Positions 1 to 12,236 of a DNA stretch of 64,000 bases are shown piece by piece (the stretch's first letter is position 1; each line of letters opens with the position of its first letter). A model generated the notes under the pieces. The model was given only the letters and a program-made list of their open reading frames with translations. It was not told where the DNA came from and made no database searches. Made by a program: the position numbers and the translations under genes. The stretch is from the NCBI RefSeq assembly GCF_040436345.1, contig NC_133223.1, positions 20,468,613 to 20,532,612 on the forward strand, in the 5' to 3' direction. The stretch comes from Pagrus major (lineage: Eukaryota > Chordata > Actinopteri > Spariformes > Sparidae).

Positions 1-52
1 TTTCATATAGAAATTATACATTTTCATTTCATAACAGGGTTGTAGCCTCCAG

Positions 53-250
53 TCATATCCTCAGTATTTTTTCTGGGAATTTGGTGTATTTTAATGATCT
101 ACGGAGGAGATGACACAAATAATTACAGACGTCATGTGTGGTGTTTTTTAAGTCCACATCAGGTATTCTATATAAAGTGTCTTCAGATGTGGCCGGTGTT
201 AACTGAAGGGAGTTAGTGTTCTCCACCAAAATCTGTGGCCTTTGATACAA
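53..250 (-). CDS. Possible terminal exon of an unidentified gene
   Basis: The minus strand is open for about 65 codons and ends at a TGA at about 53. It is preceded by a T-rich stretch ending ACATAAAG, a usable splice acceptor near 257. The predicted peptide is not low-complexity: it includes ENTNSLQLTPATSEDTLYR and ends KFPEKILRI. There is no in-frame ATG at its start, so it can only be an internal-to-terminal exon. I do not recognise the family. It lies just beyond the likely map3k13 poly(A) site, so it would belong to a different minus-strand gene running off the left edge. It may also be a chance ORF. Confidence 0.2.
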   Translation of the reverse strand: MYQRPQILVENTNSLQLTPATSEDTLYRIPDVDLKNTTHDVCNYLCHLLRRSLKYTKFPEKILRI

Positions 251-334
251 AACTTTATGTAGAGGAATAAAAAATGACTGAAAATATAATATGAAAATAT
301 ATCTACTGTGTGACAGAAGAGACAGACCACCACA

Positions 335-3300
335 TGTTGGGTACAGTACATCAGCATTTATTCCATGCAGTTGTTTGCTCTGATTTTATTCTCCCAGATA
401 CCCTTTGCACTGTACACTGGATAATACAGGAAACTGACAGGATTGGTTGATCGTAATGCCATTCAACAGGAAAGGGAGTTTGGAAATGAAAGTAACAAAG
501 AAAACAGATGTTTGATACATGGGATGAGGCAACATGATGTCCACAGTTAGAGACAATTTCACAGAAATTCAAATGTAAGTAACTGGTATTTTGATTAAAA
601 ATGAGAGGGAGGGATCTCTGCCTTCAGGCTTAGTGTTTCATTTACCCTGCTGTGACAGTCCACTGACTGAGTGACTCCTTATAGCTTTTGTCAAGATAAC
701 AAAAGCTTTAGAAACACTTGATGTTACTAAATACTGATGTTAAGTCTGCTAAATCATGATCTAAATGATGAATGGTCCCCTGCAGGGTCACAAAGATAAA
801 AATGACATCAGATTCCCGTGATATGACAATGCCTTTGTTCTCCCATACAAATACTGTCCTCTTCCCGTACCACTTCATTGTGCTTCCTTTAAATAATACT
901 TTTCAGGAGAAATCATAGGTCATGACATTTCTGAAGCTGCCTGAAATTAAAAAGAAACTCAACACCTTTTTCCAGTCATTCATAATAAATTAATTCAATA
1001 ATCATGTAGGCCAGCTACAAAGAAAAAAAAAAAAAAAACAAGAATCAAAATTAAATTAAAACTTTACAACAATCATACTTCACAGGATATATGCCAGAAA
1101 GACAATGTTATTATTAACAGCTTGATCGGATTACCCAGTCATTACAATACACTAGGTTATTTCACACGTACGTAAACAGAGTGAAGAAGGTTGAAGGAGG
1201 ATCAAGGAAAGGCAGCAGCTGCTTTCGGTCATTTATCCATCAGTACAGTTTTAGATTCACCTTGTGCTACTCGGTTCTTACGACTCACACCCTCCTGTAG
1301 TCTTCAATACTGATGTAATACACATTTTCTGATCAATTTCATCATCGACAGGAGCTCGAAGCTGTCGGAGCTGTGCGATACGTTAAAGGGAGAAGACAAA
1401 AAAGGATTACATTACATTTTACAGATGTTTATGTACAGGTGTAACTAACACTGAGATGAGGTTGTTTGAAAACCAAGAGCAGTGTGAATGCTCTGTGGCC
1501 TTGTCTCTGGCTTATATTTCCTAACTTTTGAAACTCAGCCGTCTGCATACACTTGAGCTGACATCTTGACATCATTATCGTTAAATTCAACCCTGGCTGG
1601 CGAAGTAAGTAGTAAGGAGGATAACAGGGATAAAAATAAAGCTCTCGCAGGTGCAGTATCCCTTTTCATAGACAACAAGACAAAATAGAGTAATATTGCT
1701 GGGGTTCTTGGGAAACAGCAGATCATTTGAAGGAATCGAACCAGGACGTTACATAACACAAGGAGAAGAAAGTCATTGTAACTGTCGCCATCTGGTGGCT
1801 GTGATTATATTGCTCCTGCTGTCAATCGGCAACATAAAAACCTGAGCATCAATATCTGGAAAGGCAAGATCACGAAATTAATGGGACAATTTAAAATAAG
1901 CTGTTTGACACTTGCTGCTCTCCTCTAGCCACCAGTCACTGTAGTGTGTCTAGCCAGCTAGACGCCGCGGATCCTGAGCCAGCAACTTCATTCTCACCTG
2001 AGCTCCGACTTACTGTATATTATTGCTGTTTGATTCACTACAGCACAAAAAAAACAAAATGATGAGCATTTTTGGGACTTATTACCCTGCTAAAAAATGG
2101 TACATGGGAGACGCTGCACCTAGTAATTAGAAGAAATGAGATACTGCACCTGGATTGCAACTAAAACGCTCTACATGTCTACAACATTAACAACAATGGG
2201 TTGAACATCAAGGCTAGCATGGTCCGTAAATATGTGCCACTCGAAGAAGACTCCTACATACGACAATTGGTCCAGTCCAGTTTCTCGCAGTCCTCGAACA
2301 ATCCTGAGATGAGACTTGAAACTGTGATGTCTAATGGAGAGGAGAGGGCTTCACACACACACACACACACACGCACACACAGACACACACACAGACACAT
2401 TCACACTGATAACTCCCTCAACGACTCTGGTCATGACATCTGATTGATGATGACAATGACGTTGGCGTGTCTCGAGGAAGGATGAGCTGGGTCACAGAGG
2501 AAGAGTCTTTTTTTATTTATTTATTTTTTTAAATCTCTTCATCTCTGCTGCTCTGCTAGCTTGTCCCCTTCATGCAGTCTTCTGGCAGCTTTTTTTGCAG
2601 TTAGCAAGCTGCGCGGGCATGCTGGGACAGTTCAGCGGGGATCCTGATGACGAGACACATGTGGTGTTTTTCTTTTTTTTTAGGGAGGGAGGGAGTCCGG
2701 TTGCGAGGCAGGTTGTTCATGCTGGTGTTCACACGTTTTTTTTTTTTATGAGCTCCCCATTCCCCACTCAGCATGGTGGGGACGGGATGGAAGGAGAGGA
2801 GGTGAGGGGAACTGTCTGCACTGTAAACTCATAAGAAAGCAGGTCGGTCTTACTCGAGGAGAAGGGAGTCCTTGTTGGTTTGGTCTGAAACAGTAAGATG
2901 CTGAGAGCAATCCCACAATAGCAGTGACCTAACTCCACACTGCTAGTTGTCAGCGTCTGATACATCAGCGCCCCAACACATCCTCCTTCTCATCATCATC
3001 ATCTCAGTCTCTCCCCAACACACAGTTAGCCCATGCTCAGTTTCAAAATGTCAGGTTTTTGTTCTCTGTTCAGATCAGAGAACATACAGAAGTCCTGAAT
3101 TTTCCTTCAAAACTCAGACAAAAATAAATTATGAATGTTACACTATCTACTGTACATTATCATTCAAAAGGGAATCCCTGCCATGGGTTGCCTGGATGCT
3201 GTGCTAGAGATGAGGGTCTTATGAAGGGAAGGGTAGGGGGTTGGAGGGGGTTCTGGGAGAGATTGCATGGGGGCTTTTGCTATAGGGAGCTTTTGTTTAC

Positions 3301-3404
3301 ACTGTCGTCCTCTTATTGCTGTGTTTTCTGCAGGGCAGAGTGGGACACGACGGCCTCCAGGCAAAAAAACCAAAACAAAACAGAAGCGAGCCCTAGGGCG
3401 GGTT
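335..3404 (-). other. map3k13: Probable map3k13 3' UTR, ending at a poly(A) signal at 357-362
   Basis: No coding exon is recognisable between the stop codon (3405-3407) and about 360. The minus strand carries AATAAA at 357-362, followed about 20-40 nt later by a GT-rich stretch (TGTGGTGGTCTGTC), which is good cleavage context and suggests a 3' UTR of about 3 kb. Other AATAAA words occur at about 2512-2524, so shorter forms are possible. The region includes a CA microsatellite (2352-2400) and an A tract at about 1023-1038. The extent is inference without transcript data. Confidence 0.45.
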
Positions 3405-6400
3405 TCACCATGAGGAAGGAGCACCGACTTTGTTGTTTCTGATGGTGGCATCGGAGCACTCTGCTTCTGACGAATCACAGTCCGAGTCCCCGAACTGGAG
3501 CGGGTTCTGAGAGAGAGATGAGAGAGACGGACGCAGGAACATCAGCACAGAGGACAGCTAAAGTGATCATGGACTTTGATATTTTAATGCTTTGCTCATT
3601 AACTGCATTTTAATCTACATAATATCTATGTATTAAGACATATAATAGGGTACAACTAATCTTTTAGTTTATTAAATGTCAAAAAAAGTATGAAGATTCT
3701 TCATTTATTTTCATAAACGACAAAGAACGACCTTTTGAATCTGTCCACTAGTTGTTGATATATTTCGGTCTGGACCAAACAGACTGACATTGCTATCCCT
3801 GGAGGCACGCTGCTAAAAATACTGACCTAACACAACAGGACCACACTCATCCACAGTACTGACCTCGTAGCTGTGTTCATCCGAGCACAGTTTTCCCAGC
3901 GAAATCTGGGTCTTCACCCTGCGGACGGCGCACTCCTTGTCAGAGAGGCCGTCAGACTGGGTGGAGATGTCGATGGGGATGTCTGGTGTGTGCGACAGCA
4001 GCTCGTCCAGGTGCTCCTCCTGACTGGCGCTCATCCTCTCCAGGGGCCCGCTGTGGGAGTGGTCGCTGGTGTTTCCCTCCTCTCCGTCAGACACAGACAG
4101 GTTCTCTGAGCTGAAGGTGGAGTAGGACTGGAAGCTGCTCATACAGCGGTGAGGTCTGTGAGGGAGCAGAGGAACAATTATTAACGTGTACCTATACTGA
4201 TCTTTTCAGCCATATAACGCTTTGTAGTTTTCTTTTGTTGCACCACATGATGTAACAGTGTTACAACACAGTGACGGTCAAGGTATCAAACTGTATTTTA
4301 CCTCTGTCTCCTTGGAAACTCCACTTCACTATCAACCTCCCCCTCCTCCTCCTCAGATGACTCATCGCCACCCTATGAGAGAAGCAATTACAGCTGTTAA
4401 TCACCCATCTTTCACCTAACAAAATCACAGTACAGACTGATTCAAGGCCTCCAGCTGTGCTCACCTTCCTGAGAGGTCTGAGAGTGCGGGGCAGTGCACT
4501 GGGCAGGGTGTGACTGTGTTGGCATGCCTCTTGTTCCTGTGGCTCGGCCTTCTTCGTAGCCTCTCCCTCTAATGCCAGATCTTTGCCTGGAACCACCAAA
4601 GAGGTCGGGGCGCTTTCCTGGGTGTTGAGCAGTGAGTAGTGGGACAACTCTGGGTGGTTGGATGCAGGCGGGGTCTCCTGACAGTGTAGGCAGCCAGGGA
4701 AGGGGTGAGCCTGGCAGCAGGGACACAAAGAACCAGCACCAGCACCTGGGACAGGATTGGAGCTGGTGGATGAAGTCCGCTGTCGTGTGTCTGCATCCAC
4801 AGCAGTGGATATGAGGTCAGGGCTGGAGCCAGACACGCGGCGCTGCAGGTGGTCCGTCTGAGGGCTACGGAGGGCGGCGGCGGGGCCGAAGTAGCGCAGG
4901 TTGTTGGCACAGTTGACGACGGCCTCCTCGCGGCCCTTCAAGGGGAGGAAGGGCCCCTCGGTGGGTGGGTGGTGGTGGTGGTGATGGTGGAACTGCTGCT
5001 CCTGAAGAGACTGTGTCTCTTCTAACGGCCCAGCGATAGGCTTCAGCAGCCCAGGGAACTCACTGTGGCTTCCTTTGCTGTTGGCGCGGCGGTGACGAGG
5101 CTTGCTTCTGTACCGGGCTTTGCCGGGAGGCGTGGACACCTTCGGGCTGGCTGATAGTGGCGAGGGGGAGGGGAGAGGGTCGACGCTGGGGATGCCATCA
5201 GAACGAAGCAAGTCAGGCCTGTAAGAAATGCATTCGGCGGCATTAACGAAATGTATCTAAGCTAAGAAGGATAGTCACTTATTCAATATGACTGAATGTA
5301 AATCCCATCTATATAAGGCATGCTATGCTAATGGATGTATAGCAACTGGAACTTTTTGTGTTTAGTTTCACACCTTTTAGTGGGGGGCATCCCAGGTTTG
5401 TGGGAAATGCTTCCTTTCTTCTTAATGAGCTTCTCCACGGCGTTGGACCTGACGATGGGTCTGACCAGGTGACGCTTGTAGGTGCCGGGATATTTCTTCT
5501 CCACTGCCTGCTCTCTCCTGCAGGGATGTCTGGATTAGTTTAGAGTTATAGAACAATAAACAGCATTCACATTCAGTTCTACAGAACGTTATCTTTACTC
5601 CAAACACTGGACTGATATGATTTTACAAGAAAGAATTTAAAGGGGCACTGTGTAGTTTTGGAGAAGAAATTCAAACTCATAATATTTACAATATTGATGA
5701 GGTAATAATACAAACATTAGAAATATCAGAAACTCAAGGTCCCCAGAGCACTGTTTGAAGCTAGAAAGGTGGCAGGGTCTGCCAAATATAAACAAAGTAA
5801 AACAGTATGAAATTGCATTGTCCTTTAAGGTCAGTTTGTTTATTCCGTTAATTCAGTCATGAAAATGAAGACAGTTTCATTATTTAGTTTGTTTAGGCAT
5901 AAAAAAAAATATCAGTCAATGAAGATCTTTCTCTTCTCGTTAAAATTTCTTCCCCAAAACAACATGCAGTGTAGTGCACCTTTAAGTAAATTTTAAAAAA
6001 CTATTAACGTGTCTGTTTCTGTGAAACACAAGACAACATACACAGCAATTATTTAGAACAGGAGAGAAAGCCTCACAGGTTGAAAAAAAATAAGTCAAGG
6101 AACTGGCAGCAAATGAAGGGAGGAAATAAATTGGCACTGTTTTTAATTGAGTCATTCCCCAGCAAAGACAAATAAATGCCGAAGAAGCTCAGGCGGATAT
6201 GTGATGTGACTCAAAAAATGCCCTATTGTGCAGTGACTTTTTATTTCTTCTGTTCTTCTCGCTAGATGAATATGCTCTCAGTTGTCTTGCCAGGCCATTG
6301 TAATAATTAAAAAAGTTCCATTACTTTAAAATAATTTTGACAAGGAGGAAACAGACATACACTGACAACCAGTAAGGCTTGATAATGGAAGGAAGGAGCA

Positions 6401-9400
6401 GTGATAAATAACTTTACGTACTTCATTAGCTCCTTCTCTCGGACCTCCAGCTGCAGCATGATGGCACTGAGCTCCATGTAGAGGTTGTTGGCCCGCTCCA
6501 GTTTCCTCTCATAGTGCTCCCGGATGTCCAGAGCGTGCCTGAATGTGTACAGGAAATGCAGACAAATGTTTACATCGTTCACACCAAGTAATAATTCCAT
6601 ACACAAGTAATTAAATTGCCGTTAAAACACACAATGGTCTAACATGCAAAAGCCTTTCTGATGCATTTAAATGGAAAAATACATCTGTGCAGTAGAGTAG
6701 GAGATGCTACAGAATTTGTTTACTTGTTACTGACAGACAGAGATAATCCATCCCATTAACAGAAAACATGTTTTTATGAAATGAGGTTATGTTTTCCTCT
6801 ATCTTACCTGAGTTCATCCCGCCTGCGTCGGATCAGCTCTTCGTCCAGCCTGTGGATGCAGGTGCCTTCGCTTTTGATCTTCTCAAAATGTTTCTTCACT
6901 TCCTCCCTCCACTCTGACTGTAATATGGATGGACAGAGAAAATAATGCTGACAACCCACTCGAAGACAGAAACGTCATCAGATGATTTAAACCCTGCGCT
7001 GTGTCAAAAAGAAACAATATCATCTTGAACTACTGTCTTTGGCTTGAGCTCTACACTCATTGTAAGCACGTATCAAACTTGTTTTAAGAAAAGAAGCGTC
7101 TAGAACCTTGTGACTTAAATAAAGAGAAGGTTATTGTGTTATAGTGCTAACCTGAGACTTGAAGTAGGTCTCCTGAGGAGCTCCGAGGACATCAGCAGAG
7201 GCAATGTCGAGGTGTAGGAGGATCTGACGGAATGAAGGCCTATTCCTGGGTTTGCCTTGCCTTGAATCAGCAAAAAAAGGAAGAGGGGAGAAAATTAAAT
7301 TGGTAAGAATGCCCCGATTTTAAGTTGCAGTTTGGGGTAATCCTGTGTGGTGCATCATTAGCATTTATCTTGAAGAATAACTTCAATATTTTAGCAGATG
7401 TGGTGGACAACGATGCTACTAAACATAATACGTGATCCACACTCACCATGTTTGTTTCATGAGGATTTTGAAGCCATCCGGGCAGGTGGAGGGGACAGGA
7501 AGGTGAAGACTGTTGCTGCCGACGCCCCAAATAATGGCAGAGGAGTCCACATCTTTGTAGGGAATCTCTCCGGTCAGCAGCTCCCATAACACAACTCCAA
7601 ATGACCTGCAACACATGAGTTAAGAGAGTAAGGACTCACCACAGACTTTTATCTATGATGTTTTCTATTTTCAAACATTTTAAATTTGTGTCAGTACTCA
7701 CCAGATGTCCACTTTTTCAGACACAGGCTCGTTTCTTATCACTTCCGGTGCCATCCAGGCCACCGTACCGGCAAATGACATCTTTGTACTTTTGTCACTG
7801 AGCTCTTTGGACGTTCCAAAGTCTGAGATTTTCACAGTGTCGTTGTGGGTGACCAAAACACTAAAACAGAGGACACAGAAGACTTGTTGGCAAGGTCAGA
7901 CCAAAAAGGACAGACAATATCTCCTACTTTACAGATGTCTTATGATGATCTATTGATAATCTACTGTATAGAAATACTATAGTTTTTGTAAAAACATGTT
8001 TACTTTCATATTGGACCTGAACGCTTTCAGACAGATTAATCTAGGTCAGATGCCCTCAGTTAAACACCAAGTTTTTCCTGTTACATTCGACTGGTTTTAA
8101 AGCGGTGTGAGTTCATTTTGCAGCGTTTCAATCTAAGCCTTAAAGACTCAGCTGTTACAGAAGCACATTTCTGCATCTGAATCACCCCATTAGCCGAATG
8201 AGGCTGACCTTTCAAGCACATTCAGCCCGCGATCGTTCTGCTGACTAATACAGTGTTTGGCACTGCTGCGGCATGAAGATATTGATTAGAGGAACAGGGC
8301 TACAGTGTGCAGAGGATGAGACAGGACGAGCAGGAGGAGACAGGACACTGTGTCTTACTCTTACGATGGGGCGACTAGCTTTTATGAATTCTGAGAATGG
8401 CCTTTGAGTTAATGTCAGAGCTGAAAGGATGAATTGTTGTTGTTGCTGTGGGCTAAGAAATCTTGAAAAAGGCTGTTGAGCTGTTTCCTGAAATTTACAG
8501 ATCAGCTGCTGCATGTTAAGGACAGAACAAAAACATACTAAACTTTCCTGGAAATCAGAAGGGAATATCAAACTTTCTGCTTTTTATACTGCAGCAATTT
8601 CATTTAATTTAACTGTATTTTTATTGTAATTCAACACAATTGTAAATCTGGGTCCTGCTCAATGGTTTTTGATCAAATAAAGATTGCTCATGAAGCAGAA
8701 ACTCACTTGGGAGACTTGAGATCTCTGTGGATGATCTTGTGCAGGTGTAGGTAGTTCATGCCGCTGGCGATGCCTGAGGCCCAGTCCACCAGCATCCTGG
8801 GGGTCACTTTCCTCCCCGCCCTCAACACCTCATACAGTTGGCCCTGGGCACAGTACTCCATGATGATGCAGTAACAGGGTGCCTGAGTGCACACGCCCCT
8901 AAGATGGTGAAAACACATCAGAAACACATTTAGAGATCAACACCTGTCAACCAGAGATCTACCAGCTAAAACAAGAAGAAAATATCAGATAACATGCAAG
9001 TGGTTGTAGACTTACTTGAAGCTGATGATGTTTGGGTGCTTGAGTTTCCGCAGGTGTTTAATGTCCGTCTCCTTCTGCTCGCGCACCTTCTTGATGGCCA
9101 CCTCTTCAGAGCGGAACTTGCCCAAGAAGACGGCTCCTTGTGCACCGCTGCCCAGCCACTGCAGCTCCGAAATCTCCTCAAATGGAACCTCCCACATGTC
9201 TGGAAACAAGTGAAGTATATTTTTTCAAAATAAAAGCTAAAAAAAAGGTGTTCATAATGTTCTTCCACAAGTTTGGGTCGACAAGCTAAAATGTCATTTA
9301 TTTGTGCAAGACAAATACAGAAAGATAAAGACATTAGCTGCCAGCAGGAACGCCGTAGGGCGAAAATGTTGACAGGTTAAACCTCCATGAAACACTGAAT

Positions 9401-11006
9401 GAATCGATACTGTTACTGCTGTTCAAGGGATAGAGAAAATATCTATTGATGTGTATATCCATCAGTATAACGCCTGTATCAATACATAGGTGACCAACTG
9501 TTTTGTTTGTTATACCATGTTTAACTGTATTCCAATATGTTCTTGAAAATATAAAGTATAAAGTAAAAAAGAGAGGGGGGGGTTGGTTGATCTGCAGGAC
9601 TATTTCATGGCTGGGCGAAGTTACTTCTTTGAGGTTCCACTGTTTGTCTGGCAACCTCACAGTGACAACAAGACTCCAGGAAGTGAAAATAAAAAGTGAA
9701 AATGTCAAACTACCCCTTTAAAATGTGAAACTTAAATGTCATGAAGTTTATTTCTCCTGGAAGCATCCTAAATGAAATTTACAGATGTGTGGCACAGCAC
9801 AACAAAACACAGAAAACATGGTTAAACATGGTAACACTAAATATCGTATTTCATATTTTTAAGCCACACTGAGCAAAAATAAACCTAAAGCCCTGTGCAA
9901 CACTGCTATAAATGACTTAGAAACAGCTCAAACAGTGAGTCATATGCTCTTCCATCCTCGTTATGTGGTTTGGAAGCGTAGCACTGAAGCTACAGTATGC
10001 TGCTGAGATCTCCAGCCCACCACATTTAGACATTAGCTGATCAACCACAAAACCCAGCCCAGTTCTGTCTGACCTCGACTCGTATCCTGTAGCCTCTGTG
10101 TCCAGCCTGTGCAGGCAGCCCTGCAGCAAGGTGAGTCTACCTTTACCATGACCTCAATTCAAACTGACAGCTGTATAGCTTCACACGCAACACACAGTAG
10201 GATGAAGCTAAAGATGGATGTTCAGTTACGGTTAGCAGAAACAGGGAGGGAATCTGAAGTTTGTTTCTCTGAGGCCTTAAAGGGATGTCTGAGTTAAACT
10301 CAAAGCATTTAGTTTCCTTAATTAAAGCCATGCAGGAATGAAAAAACAAACAGAACCAACCTTGCTGTTGTAGCTTGTATTCTGTGGAGTAGGTCTTCCC
10401 TATGATATTCCAGACAGGCCGCAGACATCCAAACAGCCCCTCTAAGAAGCCGCCTGACCCTGGCCCGGCTCGGTGGAAGTGCAGCTTGATGTCATCAGGG
10501 TGGTGATGGTGGTGGCCCTGTCTCCCCTCTCCACTCTGGTGCATGGGACATTCCCCTTCTCCCATCTGCTCCTCCATCCCACTGCCACATCCACCGTGCT
10601 CGCACGAGGCCGGCGATCCTGCTTCCTCATGGTCATGCTCCTGCAGCTGGAGCACGCTGTTGTCAAAGTGCCCACCCTCGCTCCGAGTCGAGTCCACGCT
10701 CAAGGCTGTGTTTGGGGGACTTATACCCCCCAGCATTGAGTCCTCATCCTGGCCCGGAGTCTGCAGCGTCTGCAGGGGAACGGGCAGGTGCGTTGGCGGG
10801 GCCAGGTCTGTGATAATCTGAGGAGGTAAATTGGAGGCAGGGGCCTGAGGAGGCTGAGGTTGGGAGTTGGGCGAGTTTGATTTCTTCATGGCCTCCCCGA
10901 CCACGGTGAGTTTGAGCTCCTCCTTCAGCTTACCCACCAGCAGACTGGGGCAAGAAGTCCACGAGAGCACCTCGGGGGAACTACCCATGGTGTCGTGCAT
11001 GTGCAT
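3405..11006 (-). CDS. map3k13: MAP3K13 / LZK (leucine zipper-bearing mixed-lineage kinase), 13 coding exons
   Basis: Serine/threonine MAP3K of the DLK/LZK pair, which activates MKK4/7-JNK signalling in neurons after axon injury. Coding exons in transcript order: 10361-11006, 9016-9199, 8707-8898, 7702-7860, 7447-7605, 7152-7260, 6808-6917, 6422-6538, 5374-5517, 4465-5218, 4302-4372, 3864-4155, 3405-3506. All are bounded by AG/GT, and the phases join without a break to 3,039 nt (about 1,012 residues; human LZK is 966). The start ATG at 11006 has an in-frame TAG two codons upstream. Order: His-rich N-terminus, kinase (about 225-466), double leucine zipper (about 490-620), long low-complexity tail, acidic [14 protein letters not shown] block, conserved C-terminus ending PSSW. 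LZK rather than DLK (map3k12): the segments around [35 protein letters not shown] and [17 protein letters not shown] match my memory of LZK, and the tail keeps [15 protein letters not shown]. Exon ends were placed by eye. Confidence 0.95.
3864..5218 (-). other. map3k13: map3k13 C-terminal regulatory tail
   Basis: The large exon 4465-5218, the 71-nt exon 4302-4372 and exon 3864-4155 encode a Ser/Pro-rich, probably disordered tail. It contains [18 protein letters not shown], a run of seven histidines, [26 protein letters not shown], an acidic [15 protein letters not shown] block shared by LZK and DLK, and the conserved [17 protein letters not shown] segment. The His run and the Pro-rich linkers look longer than in the mammalian protein as I remember it. 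Confidence 0.85.
5374..6917 (-). other. map3k13: map3k13 leucine-zipper dimerisation region
   Basis: Exons 6808-6917, 6422-6538 and 5374-5517 (residues about 484-607) encode the helical segment after the kinase: [36 protein letters not shown], then [20 protein letters not shown] with spaced leucines. In the LZK/DLK family this double zipper mediates the homodimerisation needed for activation. It ends in a basic stretch ([17 protein letters not shown]). Confidence 0.9.
5638..5985. mobile_element. Inverted-repeat MITE in a map3k13 intron
   Basis: The left end reads AAAGGGGCACTGTGTAG and the right end reads GTAGTGCACCTTT, with matching inner segments TTTTGGAGAAGAAAT and ATTTCTTCCCCAAAA. It is therefore a roughly 350-bp element with inverted ends and no ORF. 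A related copy lies at 12,047-12,236. This kind of GGTGCACTATGTAG repeat is common in teleost introns, from memory. Confidence 0.7.
7152..9199 (-). other. map3k13: map3k13 protein kinase domain, five exons
   Basis: Exons 9016-9199, 8707-8898, 7702-7860, 7447-7605 and 7152-7260 encode the whole catalytic domain. Visible motifs: glycine loop GSGAQGAV (residues 232-239), VAIKK with the ATP-anchoring lysine at about 252, catalytic loop HRDLKSPN with Asp336 (the Asn is split across the 8707/7860 junction), DFG at 354-356, and the APE and [16 protein letters not shown] segments of the C-lobe. No key residue is missing, so the kinase should be active. The domain ends with the DIASADVL and KSQ segments that lead into the zipper region. 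Confidence 0.95.
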
Positions 11007-11073
11007 GGGCTACCCAGTGATGAGGAGTCGGGCGCGTCCTAACACACTGGTTTGACTGAATGCTGAAAATCAC
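11007..11073 (-). other. map3k13: map3k13 5' UTR part of the start exon
   Basis: Upstream of the ATG at 11006 the minus strand has an in-frame TAG and then two possible acceptors (…ATCTGCAG and …GATTTTCAG) at about 11,062-11,075. Either would begin this exon. The exact boundary is unresolved. Confidence 0.5.
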
Positions 11074-11452
11074 CTGCAGATACAGAACAAGACAGAGAGA
11101 CAGGTTAGCTAAAATTATAAAGTAAGTGGCAAATGAAATGCAGATTAAAAAAAAACACAGATGACTGCAGACACTTCTGATGCAACGTAAACATGAATAT
11201 AACTGTTGCCATGGGGCTCTATTACTTCCACAAAGAGAAGTGCAATCCTCTCATTTCCTCTCATAGATCTGGGATTGAAAGAGCTTACATTAATTATGAT
11301 TATTTTTAACTATAAAGTGAAAACACTGCTGTAAAAAAATATCAGGATTTAAAACAGCATAAGAGACAGTGTTGCTAAATGAAAGACGTTGCAAAGTAGA
11401 TCCTAATAATGGAATTCTGGGAAATTTCAGGGAAACAGTTGGACTTAACCAA

Positions 11453-11500
11453 TCACACAAACACAGACACACAGACACACACACACACACACACACACAA
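11453..11500. repeat. CA-rich microsatellite
   Basis: An interrupted (CA)n tract of about 48 bp lies in the map3k13 5' intron. It generates only spurious Cys-Val ORFs. Confidence 0.95.
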
Positions 11501-11833
11501 GTGGGGCTTTACTATGTTCTCTGTGAGGCAGTAACAGTATAGCTGGGATTAGTGGGGAAGTCTTGCTGTGTATTAGTGCTGCTGAGAGTGAAACATCTGG
11601 CACACACAGCCCGTTCTCACTGCTTAACCAGCCAGCTAGCCATAGCCACCACAGGCCGGTAACCTGCCGCACAGCAAACCTACTAGTTTCCTTCAGTCGC
11701 TGAATCACCAAGAGAAAATCTGTATCATCTCAATCTGCCTATTAGTGTTACACAAGAGACGCTGCAGAACCAGGGTCAAGAAAGAGATGCACCTTTCCTA
11801 AACGCCTAAACACAGAGCAACATGTTGTCTGTA

Positions 11834-12236
11834 GGGCTGCACGATATGGGGAAAAAATTATATAATGATTATCTTAATTGATATTGCAATTTGAGCAGGT
11901 TAAGTTTAATTTTCACTGAAGAAAAAAAACCTAATTAAAATCATGATTATGTGACTGGCACCTGTAGATCAATGGAGTCAGTGAACAAAGATACAAAACA
12001 GGAACCTAGTCCTAAAAACATTGCCTCACTACCATAGTTGTTGTTTAAAGGTGCACTATGTAGTTTGGGGGAAGAAATCAGAAGACAAAGACCTTTTTAT
12101 GCCTAAACCAACTAAATAAACAAACTCTTCATTTTCATGACTGAACAAGTCAGGTTCAGTCAAGTTCCATCAGTTACGGAAAAAAATACAAATTTCTGAG
12201 TTTGTATTATTACCTCATTAATATTGTAAATATCAA
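11834..12236. repeat. Composite dispersed repeats (GGGCTGCACGATAT type plus a second MITE copy)
   Basis: The segment opens with GTAGGGCTGCACGATATGGG followed by AT-rich sequence, a widespread fish repeat start. From 12,047 it runs into a copy of the AAAGGTGCACTATGTAG element also seen at 5,638-5,985. The second copy appears truncated and internally rearranged. No coding potential. Confidence 0.5.

Noticed and set aside
3405..11006. map3k12 (DLK) as the identity of the first gene
   Set aside because: The N-terminal and tail motifs ([49 protein letters not shown]) match LZK as I remember it. The DLK-specific N-terminus and C-terminus are absent.
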